Shown here piece by piece: positions 51,400 through 62,400 of a DNA stretch of 64,000 bases (its first letter is position 1; every line of letters begins with the position of its first letter). The stretch is from Luzula sylvatica (taxonomy: Eukaryota > Streptophyta > Magnoliopsida > Poales > Juncaceae). The stretch is from NCBI GenBank assembly GCA_946800325.1, contig OX326958.1, forward strand, positions 15,218,992 to 15,282,991, read 5' to 3'. The notes under the pieces were generated by a model, which ran no database searches, was not told where the DNA came from, and was given only the letters and a program-made list of their open reading frames with translations. A program made the translations under genes and the position numbers.

Positions 51400-53010
51400 A
51401 AAGTTTGTTTTTCGATTCAAAACAATCTGTTTATGCTTTGGGGAGTTCAAATAACGTATTTTGAGATCATTTGAATCGTATCTTTTACTACATAACATTT
51501 CACCAAAATTTACAAACACTAAGAAAGTTTGTTTTTCGATTCAAAACAATTTGTTTATGCTTTGGGGAGTTCAAATAACGTATTTTTAGATCATTTGAAT
51601 CGTATCTTTTACTACATAACATTTCACCAAAATTTACAAACACTAATAATGTTTGTTTTTCGATTCAAAACAATATGTTTATGCTTTGGGGAGTTCAAAT
51701 AACGTATTTTGGGATCATTTGAATCGTATCTTTTTCCACGTAACATTTCACCAAAATTTACAAACACTGAGAAAGTTTGTTTTTCGATTCAAAACAATCT
51801 GTTTATGCTTTGGCGAGTGAAATAACGTATTTTGAGATCATTTGAATCGTATCTTTTACCACATAACATTTCACTAAAATTTACAAACACTAAGAAAGTT
51901 TGTTTTTCGATTCAAAACAATATGTTTATGCTTTAGGGAGTTCCAATAACGTATTTTTACATCATTTGAATCGTATCTTTTACCACATAACATTTCACCA
52001 AAATTAACAAACACTAAGAAATTTTGTTTTTCGATTCAAAACAATACGTTTATGCTTTGGGGAGTTCCAATAACGTATTTTTACATCATTTGAATCGTAT
52101 CTTTTACCACATAACATTTCACCAAAATTAACAAACACTAAGAAAGTTTGTTTTTCGATTCAAAACAATCGGTTTATGCTTTGGGGAGTTCAAATAACGT
52201 ATTTTGAGATCATTTGAATCGTATCTTTTTCCACATAACATTTCACCGAAATTTACAAACACTAAGAAAGTTTGTTTTTCGATTCAAAACAATCTGTTTA
52301 TGCTTTGGGGAGTTCAAATAACGTATTTTGAGATCATTTGAATCGTATCTTTTACTACATAACATTTCACCAAAATTTACAAACACTAAGAAAGTTTGTT
52401 TTTCGATTCAAAACAATTTGTTTATGCTTTGGGGAGTTCAAATAACGTATTTTGAGATCATTTGAATCGTACCTTTTACTACATAACATTTCACCAAAAT
52501 TTACAAACACTAAGAAAGTTTGTTTTTCGATTCAAAACAATATGTTTATGCTTTGGGGAGTTCAAATAATGTATTTTGAGATCATTTGAATCGTATCTTT
52601 TACCACATAACATTTCACCGAAATTTACAAACACTAAGAAAGTTTGTTTTTCGATTCAAAACAATATGTTTATGCTTTGGGGAGTTCAAATAATGTATTT
52701 TGAGATCATTTGAATCGTATCTTTTACCACATAACATTTCACCAAAATTAACAAACACTAAGAAATTTTGTTTTTCGATTCAAAACAATACGTTTATGCT
52801 TTGGGGAGTTCCAATAACGTATTTTTACATCATTTGAATCGTATCTTTTACCACATAACATTTCACCAAAATTAACAAACACTAAGAAAGTTTGTTTTTC
52901 GATTCAAAACAATCGGTTTATGCTTTGGGTAGTTCAAATAACGTATTTTGAGATCATTTGAATCGTATCTTTTTCCACATAACATTTCACCGAAATTTAC
53001 AAACACTAAG
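51400..53010. repeat. 13-monomer tandem duplication (1611 bp), copy 1
   Basis: Twelve 124-bp units and one 123-bp unit ('tggcgagtgaaat', 51772). Diagnostic marks: 'cactaataatg', 'ttgggatc' with 'ccacgtaac', 'cactaaaat', 'tttagggag', two 'aaatttt' plus 'aatacg' units (52019, 52763) and 'aatcgg' with 'gggtag' (52887). The second copy begins exactly at 53011. Confidence 0.96.
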
Positions 53011-54621
53011 AAAGTTTGTTTTTCGATTCAAAACAATCTGTTTATGCTTTGGGGAGTTCAAATAACGTATTTTGAGATCATTTGAATCGTATCTTTTACT
53101 ACATAACATTTCACCAAAATTTACAAACACTAAGAAAGTTTGTTTTTCGATTCAAAACAATTTGTTTATGCTTTGGGGAGTTCAAATAACGTATTTTTAG
53201 ATCATTTGAATCGTATCTTTTACTACATAACATTTCACCAAAATTTACAAACACTAATAATGTTTGTTTTTCGATTCAAAACAATATGTTTATGCTTTGG
53301 GGAGTTCAAATAACGTATTTTGGGATCATTTGAATCGTATCTTTTTCCACGTAACATTTCACCAAAATTTACAAACACTGAGAAAGTTTGTTTTTCGATT
53401 CAAAACAATCTGTTTATGCTTTGGCGAGTGAAATAACGTATTTTGAGATCATTTGAATCGTATCTTTTACCACATAACATTTCACTAAAATTTACAAACA
53501 CTAAGAAAGTTTGTTTTTCGATTCAAAACAATATGTTTATGCTTTAGGGAGTTCCAATAACGTATTTTTACATCATTTGAATCGTATCTTTTACCACATA
53601 ACATTTCACCAAAATTAACAAACACTAAGAAATTTTGTTTTTCGATTCAAAACAATACGTTTATGCTTTGGGGAGTTCCAATAACGTATTTTTACATCAT
53701 TTGAATCGTATCTTTTACCACATAACATTTCACCAAAATTAACAAACACTAAGAAAGTTTGTTTTTCGATTCAAAACAATCGGTTTATGCTTTGGGGAGT
53801 TCAAATAACGTATTTTGAGATCATTTGAATCGTATCTTTTTCCACATAACATTTCACCGAAATTTACAAACACTAAGAAAGTTTGTTTTTCGATTCAAAA
53901 CAATCTGTTTATGCTTTGGGGAGTTCAAATAACGTATTTTGAGATCATTTGAATCGTATCTTTTACTACATAACATTTCACCAAAATTTACAAACACTAA
54001 GAAAGTTTGTTTTTCGATTCAAAACAATTTGTTTATGCTTTGGGGAGTTCAAATAACGTATTTTGAGATCATTTGAATCGTACCTTTTACTACATAACAT
54101 TTCACCAAAATTTACAAACACTAAGAAAGTTTGTTTTTCGATTCAAAACAATATGTTTATGCTTTGGGGAGTTCAAATAATGTATTTTGAGATCATTTGA
54201 ATCGTATCTTTTACCACATAACATTTCACCGAAATTTACAAACACTAAGAAAGTTTGTTTTTCGATTCAAAACAATATGTTTATGCTTTGGGGAGTTCAA
54301 ATAATGTATTTTGAGATCATTTGAATCGTATCTTTTACCACATAACATTTCACCAAAATTAACAAACACTAAGAAATTTTGTTTTTCGATTCAAAACAAT
54401 ACGTTTATGCTTTGGGGAGTTCCAATAACGTATTTTTACATCATTTGAATCGTATCTTTTACCACATAACATTTCACCAAAATTAACAAACACTAAGAAA
54501 GTTTGTTTTTCGATTCAAAACAATCGGTTTATGCTTTGGGTAGTTCAAATAACGTATTTTGAGATCATTTGAATCGTATCTTTTTCCACATAACATTTCA
54601 CCGAAATTTACAAACACTAAG
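53011..54621. repeat. 13-monomer tandem duplication (1611 bp), copy 2
   Basis: I noticed no difference from copy 1 when reading the two in parallel, including the 1-bp deletion, 'cactaataatg', 'ccacgtaac' and 'gggtag'. This makes it the youngest-looking duplication in the window, or one corrected most recently. A collapsed or duplicated assembly is the alternative. Confidence 0.95.
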
Positions 54622-55737
54622 AAAGTTTGTTTTTCGATTCAAAACAATCTGTTTATGCTTTGGGGAGTTCAAATAACGTATTTTGAGATCATTTGAATCG
54701 TATCTTTTACTACATAACATTTCACCAAAATTTACAAACACTAAGAAAGTTTGTTTTTCGATTCAAAACAATTTGTTTATGCTTTGGGGAGTTCAAATAA
54801 CGTATTTTGAGATCATTTGAATCGTACCTTTTACTACATAACATTTCACCAAAATTTACAAACACTAAGAAAGTTTGTTTTTCGATTCAAAACAATATGT
54901 TTATGCTTTGGGGAGTTCAAATAATGTATTTTGAGATCATTTGAATCGTATCTTTTACTACATAACATTTCACCAAAATTTACAAACACTAAGAAAGTTT
55001 GTTTTTCGATCCAAAACAATATGTTTATGCTTTGGGGAGTTCAAATAATGTATTTCGAGATCATTTGAATCGTATCTTTTTCCACATAACATTTCACCAA
55101 AATTTACAAACACTGAGAAAGTTTGTTTTTCGATTCAAAACAATCTGTTTATGCTTTGGCGAGTTGAAATAACGTATTTTGAGATCATTTGAATCGTATC
55201 TTTTACCACATAATATTTCACCAAAATTTACAAACACTAAGAAAGTTTGTTTTTCGATACAAAACAATATGTTTATGCTTTAGGGAGTTCCAATAACGTA
55301 TTTTTACATCATTTGAATCGTATCTTTTACCACATAACATTTCACCAAAATTAACACACACTAAGAAATTTTGTTTTTCGATTCAAAACAATCTGTTTAT
55401 GCTTTGGGGAGTTCAAAGAAGGTATTTTGAGATCATTTGAATCGTATCTTTTACCGCATAACATTTCACCGAAATTTACAAACACTAAGAAAGTTTGTTT
55501 TTCGATTCAAAACAATCTGTTTATGCTTTGGGGAGTTCAAATAACGTATTTTGAGATCATTTGAATCGTATCTTTTACCACATAACATTTCACCAAAATT
55601 TACAAACACTAAGAAAGTTTGTTTTTCGATTCAAAACAATCTGTTTATGCTTTGGGGAGTTCAAATAACGTATTTTGAGATCATTTGAATCGTATCTTTT
55701 ACTACATAACATTTCCCCAAAATTTACAAACACTAAG
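54622..55737. repeat. Transition from the 13-mer into more diverged units (9 monomers)
   Basis: The first units copy internal parts of the 13-mer (leader, 'gtaccttttactac', K1-like), then related but altered units with 'cgatccaaaac', 'tatttcgag', 'tggcgag', 'taatatttc', 'tttagggag', 'cacacac' and 'aaagaagg'. Most of these substitutions are private. No HOR recognised. Confidence 0.8.
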
Positions 55738-56977
55738 AAAGTTTGTTTTTCGATTCAAAACAATCTGTTTTTGCTTTGGGGAGTTCAAATAATGTATTTT
55801 GAGATCATTTGAATCGTATCTTTTACCACATAAAATTTCACCAAAATTTACAAACACTAAGAAAGTTTGTTTTTCGATTCCAAACAATCTGTTTATGCTA
55901 TGGGGAGTTCAAATAACGTATTTTGAGATCATTTGAATCGTATCTTTTACCACATAACATTTCACCAAAATTTACAAACACTAAGACAGTTTGTTTTTCG
56001 ATTCAAAACAATTTGTTTATGCTTTGGGGAGTTCAAATAACGTATTTTTAGATCATTTGAATCGTATCTTTTACCACATAACATTTCACCAAAATTTACA
56101 AACACTAAGAAAGTTTGTTTTTCGATTCAAAACAATTTGTTTATGCTTTGGGGAGTTCAAATAACGTATATTGAGATCATTTGAATCGTATCGTTTACTT
56201 CATGACATTTCACCAAAATTTACAAACACTAATATGGTTTGTTTTTCGATTCAAAACAATTTGTTTATGCTTTGGTGAGTTCAAATAACATATTTTTACA
56301 TCATTTGAATCGTATCTTTTGCCACATAACATTTCACCAAAATTTACAAACACTAAGAAAGTTTGTTTATCGATTCAAAACAATCTGTTTATGATTTGGG
56401 AAGTTCAAATAATGTATTTTGAGATCATTTGAATGGTATCTTTTACCACATAAAATTTCACCAAAATTTACAAACACTAAGAAAGTTTGTTTTTAGATTC
56501 AAAACAATCTGTTTATGCTATGGGGAGTTCAAATAACGTATTTTGAGATCATTTGAATCGTATCTTTTACCACATAACATTTCACCAAAATTTACAAACA
56601 CTAAGACAGTTTGTTTTTCGATTCAAAACAATTTGTTTATGCTTGGGGGAGTTCAAATAACGTATTTTTAGATCATTTGAATCGTATCTTTTACCACATA
56701 ACATTTCACCAAAATTTACAAACACTAAGAAAGTTTGTTTTTCGATTCAAAACAATTTGTTTATGCTTTGGGGAGTTCAAATAACGTATTTTGAGATCAT
56801 TTGAATCGTATCGTTTACTTCATAACATTTCACCAAAATTTACAAACACTAATAAATTTTGTTTTTCGATTCAAAACAATTTGTTTATGCTTTGGTGAGT
56901 TCAAATAACATATTTTTACATCATTCGAATCGTATCTTTTGCCACATAACATTTCACCAAAATTTACAAACACTAAG
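55738..56977. repeat. 5-monomer tandem duplication (2 x 620 bp), diverged
   Basis: Copies start at 55738 and 56358. Order: a unit with 'aatgta' and 'cataaaattt', 'gctatgg', acag, a unit with 'tcgtttacttcat', and one with 'ttggtgag' plus 'tacatcatt' and 'tttgccac'. The copies differ at many single positions (gattcc, ttttagatt, gtatattg, catgac, aatatgg, gaatggtatc), far more than the 620-bp pair at 43608. Confidence 0.85.
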
Positions 56978-59400
56978 AAAGTTTTGTTTTTCGATTCAAA
57001 ACAATCTGTTTATGCTTTGGGGAGTTGAAATAACGTATTTTAAGATCATTTGAATCGTATCTTTTACTACATAACATTTCACCAAAATTTACAAACACTA
57101 AGAAAGTTTGTTTTTCGATTCAAAACAATCTGGTTATGCTTTGGGGAGTTCAAATAACGTATTTTGAGATCATTTGAATCGTATCTTTTACCACATAACA
57201 TTTCACCAAAATTTACAAACACTAAGAAAGTTTGTTTTTCGATTCAAAACAATCTGTTTATGCTTTGGGAGTTCAAATAACGTATTTTGAGATCATTTGA
57301 ATCGTATCTTTTACCACATAACATTTCACCAAAATTTACAAACACTAAGACAGTTTGTTTTTCGATTCAAAACAATTTGTTTATGCTTTGGGGAGTTCAA
57401 ATAACGTATTTTTAGATCATTTGAATCGTATCTTTTACCACATAACATTGCACCAAAATTTACAAACATTAAGAAAGTTTGTTTTTCGATTCAAAACAAT
57501 CTGTTTATGCTTTGGGGAGTTCAAATAACGTATTTTGAGATCATTTGAATCGTAGCTTTCACCACATAACATTTCACCAAAATTTACTAACACTAAGAAA
57601 GTTTGTTTTTCGATTCAAAACAATTTGTTTATGCTTTGGGGAGTTCATGTAACGTATTTTGAGATCATTTGAATCGTATCTTTTACCACATAACATTTCA
57701 CCAAAATTTTCAAACACTAAGAAAGTTTGTTTTTCGATTCAAAACAATTTGTTTATGCTTTGGGGAGTTCAAATAACGTATTTTGAGATCATTTGAATCG
57801 TATCTTTTACCACATAACATTTCAGCAAAATTTACAAACACTAAGACAGTTTGTTTTTCGATTCAAAACAATTTGTTTATGCTTTGGGGAGTTCAAATAA
57901 CGTATTTTTAGATCATTTGAATCGTATCTTTTACCACATAACATTTCACCAAAATTTACAAACACTAAGAAAGTTTGTTTTTCGATTCAAAACAATTTGT
58001 TTATTCTTTGGGGAGTTTAAATAACGTATTTTGAGATCATTTGAATCGTATCTTTTTCTACATAACATTTCACCAAAATTTACAAACACTAAGAAAGTTT
58101 GTTTTTCGATTCAAAACAATCTGTTCATGATTTGGGGAGTTCAAATAATGTATTTTGAGATCATTTGAATCGTATCTTTTACCACATAATATTTCACCAA
58201 AATTTACAAACACTAAGAAATTTTGTTTTTCGATTCAAAACAATCTGTTTATGCTTTGGGGAGTTCAAATAACGTATTTTGAGATCATTTGAATCGTATC
58301 TTTTACCACATAACATTTCACCAAAATTTACAGACACTAAGACAGTTTGTTTTTCGATTCAAAACAATTTGTTTATGCTTTGGGGAGTTCAAATAACGTA
58401 TTTTTAGATCATTTGAATCGTATCTTTTACCACATAACATTTCACCAAAATTTACAAACACTAAGAAAGTTTGTTTTTCGATTCAAAACAATTTGTTTAT
58501 GCTTTGGGGAGTTCAAATAACGTATTTTGAGATCATTTGAATCGTATCTTTTACTTCATAACATTTCACCAAAATTTACAAACACTAATAAAGTTTGTTT
58601 TTCGATTCAAAATAATTTGTTTATGCTTTGGGGAGTTCAAATAACATATTTTTACATCATTCGAATCGTATCTTTTGCCACATAACATGTCACCCAAAAT
58701 TTACAAACACAAAGAAAGTTTTGTTTTTCGATTCAAAACAATCTGTTTATGCTTTGGGGAGTTGAAATAACGTATTTTAAGATCATTTGAATCGTATCTT
58801 TTACTACATAACATTTCACCAAAATTTACAAACACTAAGAAAGTTTGTTTTTCGATTCAAAACAATCTGTTTATGCTTTGGGGAGTTCAAATAACGTATT
58901 TTGAGATCATTTGAATCGTATCTTTTACCACATAACATTTCACCAATAGTTACAAACACTAAGAAAGTTTGTTTTTCGATTCAAAACAATTTGTTTATGC
59001 TTTGGGGAGTTCAAATAACATATTTTGAGATCATTCGAATCGTATCTTTTACCACATAACATTTCACCAAAATTTACAAACACTAAGAAAGTTTGTTTTT
59101 CGATTCAAAACAATTTGTTTATGCTTTGGGGAGTTCAAATAACATATTTTTACATCATTCGAATCGTATCTTTTACCAGATAACATTTCACCAAAATTTA
59201 CAAACACTAAGAAAGTTTGTTTTTCGATTCAAAACAATCTGTTTAGGCTTTGGGGAGTTCAAATAACGTATTTTGAGATCATTTGAATCGTATCTTTTAC
59301 CACATAACATTTCACCAAAATTTACAAACACTAAGAAAGTTTGTTTTTCGATTCAAAACAATTTGTTTATGCTTTGGGGAGTTCAAATAATGTATTTTTA
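56978..59400. repeat. Loosely ordered diverged monomers
   Basis: Contains 125-bp 'aaagttttg' units (56978, 58715), a 123-bp unit ('tttgggagtt' near 57268), a full-length 'ttcatgattt' unit (near 58128), a +1 unit ('cacccaaaa' near 58691) and many private changes (cattgcacc, gttcatgtaac, aattttcaaac, gtagctttc, accaatag). From about 57.9 to 58.7 kb the order agrees with 62.3-63.0 kb (offset 4341 bp). No unique DNA. Confidence 0.8.
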
Positions 59401-62400
59401 GATCATTCGAATCGTATCTTTTACCACATAACATTTCACCAAAATTTACAAACACTAAGAAAGTTTGTTTTTCGATTCAAAACAATATGTTTATGCTTTG
59501 GGGAGTTCAAATAACGTATTTTGAGATCATTTGAATCGTATCTTTTACTACATAACATTTCAGCAAAATTTACAAACACCAAGAAAGTTTGTTTTTCGAT
59601 TCAAAACAATATGTTTATGCTTTGGGGAGATCAAATAACGTATTTTGAGATCATTCGAATCGTATCTTTTACCACATAACATTTCACCAAAATTTACAAA
59701 CACTAAGAAAGTTTGTTTTTCGATTCAAAACAATCTGTTTATGCTTTGGGGAGTTCAAATAACGTATTTTGAGATCATTTGAATCGTATCTTTTACCACA
59801 TAACATTTCACCAAAATTTACAAACACTAAGACAGTTTGTTTTTCGATTCAAAACAATTTGTTTATGCTTTGGGGAGTTCAAATAACGTATTTTTAGATC
59901 ATTTGAATGGTATCTTTTACCACATTACATTTCACCATAATTTACAAACACTAAGATAGTTTGTTTTTCGATTCAAAACAATTTGTTTATGCTTTGGGTA
60001 GTTCAAATAACGTATTTTGAGATCATTTGAATCGTATCTTTTACTACATAACACTTCACCAAAATTTACAAACGCTAAGAAAGTTTGTTTTTCGATTCAA
60101 AACAATCTGTTTATGCTTTGGGGAGTTCAAATAACGTATTTTGAGATCATTTGAATCGTATCTTTTACCACATAACATTTCACCAAAATTTACAAACACT
60201 AAGACAGTTTGTTTTTCGATTCAAAACAATTTGTTTATGCTTTGGGGAGTTCAAATAACATATTTTTAGATCATTTGAATCGTATCTTTTACCACATAAC
60301 ATTTCACCAAAATTTACAAACACTAAGAAAGTTTGTTTTTCGATTCAAAACAATTTGTTTATGCTTTGGGGAGTTTAAATAACGTATTTTGAGATCATTT
60401 GAATCGTATCTTTTTCTACATAACATTTCACCAAAATTTACAAACACAAAGAAAGTTTTTTTTCGATTCAAAACAATCTGTTCATGATTTGGGGAGTTCA
60501 AATAATGTATTTTGAGATCATTTGAATCGTATCTTTTACCACACAACATTTCACCAAAATTTACAAACACTAAGAAATTTTTTTTTTCGATTCAAAACAA
60601 TCTGTTCATGATTTGTGGAGTTCAAATAACGTATTTTGAGATCATTTGAATCGTATCTTTTACCACATAACATTTCACCAAAATTTACAAACACTAAGAC
60701 AGTTTGTTTTTCGATTCAAAACAATTTGTTTATGCTTTGGGGAGTTCAAATAACGTATTTTTAGATCATTTGAATCGTATCTTTTACCACATAACATTTC
60801 ACCAAAATTTACAAACACTAAGAAAGTTTGTTTTTCGATTCAAAACAATTTGTTTATGCTTTGGGGAGTTCAAATAACGTATATTGAGATCATTTGAATC
60901 GTATCTTTTACTTCATGACATTTCACCAAAATTTACAAACACTAATAAAGTTTGTTTTTCGATTCAAAACAATTTGTTTATGCTTTGGGGAGTTCAAATA
61001 ACATATTTTTACATCATTCTAATCGTATCTTTTGCCACATAACATTTCACCAAAATTTACAAACACTAAGAAAGTTTGTTTATCGATTCAAAACAATCTG
61101 TTTATGATTTGGGAAGTTCAAATAATGTATTTTGAGATCATTTGAATGGTATCTTTTACCACATAAAATTTCACCAAAATTTACAAACACTAAGAAAGTT
61201 TGTTTTTCGATTCAAAACAATCTGTTTATGCTATGGGGAGTTCAAATAACGTATTTTGAGATCATTTGAATCGTATCTTTTACCACATAACATTTCACCA
61301 AAATTTACAAACACTAAGAAAGTTTGTTTTTCGATTCAAAACAATCTGTTTATGCTTTGGGGAGTTCAAATAACGTATTTTGAGATCATTTGAATCGTAT
61401 CTTTTACCACATAACATTTCACCAAAATTTACAAACACTAAGACAGTTTGTTTTTCGATTCAAAACAATTTGTTTATGCTTTGGGGAGTTCAAATAATGT
61501 ATTTTTAGATCATTCGAATCGTATCTTTTGCCACATAACATTTCACCAAAATTTACAAACACTAAGAAAGTTTGTTTTTCGATTCAAAACAATCTGTTTA
61601 TGCTTTGGGGAGTTCAAATAACGTATTTTGAGATCATTTGAATCGTATCTTTTACTACATAACATTTCAGCAAAATTTACAAACACTAAGAAAGTTTGTT
61701 TTTCGATTCAAAACAATCTGTTTATGCTTTGGGGAGATCAAATAACGTATTTAGAGATCATTCGAATCGTATCTTTTACCACATAACATTTCACCAAAAT
61801 TTACAAACACTAAGAAAGTTTGTTTTTCGATTCAAAACAATCTGTTTATGCTTTGGGGAGTTCAAATAACGTATTTTGAGATCATTTGAATCGTATCTTT
61901 TACCACATAACATTTCACCAAAATTTACAAACACTAAGACAGTTTGTTTTTCGATTCAAAACAATTTGTTTATGCCTTGGGGAGTTCAAATAACGTATTT
62001 TTAGATCATTTGAATCGTATCTTTTACCACATTACATTTCACCATAATTTACAAACACTAAGATAGTTTGTTTTTCGATTCAAAACAATTTGTTTATGCT
62101 TTGGGTAGTTCAAATAACGTATTTTGAGATCATTTGAATCGTATCTTTTACTACATAACATTTCACCAAAATTTACAAACGCTAAGAAAGTTTGTTTTTC
62201 GATTCAAAACAATCTGTTTATGCTTTGGGGAGTTCAAATAACGTATTTTGAGATCATTTGAATCGTATCTTTTACCACATAACTTTTCACCAAAATTTAC
62301 AAACACTAAGAAAGTTTGTTTTTCGATTCAAAACAATTTGTTTATGCTTTGGGGAGTTTAAATAACGTATTTTGAGATCATTTGAATCGTATCTTTTTCT
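59401..62400. repeat. 17-monomer repeat (2107-bp offset) overlapping a 38-monomer repeat (4713-bp offset)
   Basis: Rare marks 'ttcagcaaaa', 'ggggagatcaaat', 'cacattac' with 'accataattt', and 'aaacgctaag' occur at about 59562, 59627, 59926 and 60070 and again 2107 bp later. Independently, 'gtatattg', 'catgacattt' and the 'tttatcg' unit at 56358 recur at 61071 with offset 4713 bp (38 x 124 + 1). A 1-bp deletion near 60455 and several T-run variants lie between. Confidence 0.8.

Noticed and set aside
51400..54621. Assembly artefact as the explanation for near-identical HOR copies
   Set aside because: Not excluded, only not preferred: the copy boundaries respect monomer register and the ancestor-like module at 47566 fits a biological series. 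Read depth and spanning long reads would decide.
60304..60570. Reverse-strand open frames of 88 codons here and 61 codons at 55702-55887
   Set aside because: They are antisense readings of satellite monomers, opened here by a 1-bp deletion near 60455 and at 55702 by private substitutions. Neither resembles a protein family.
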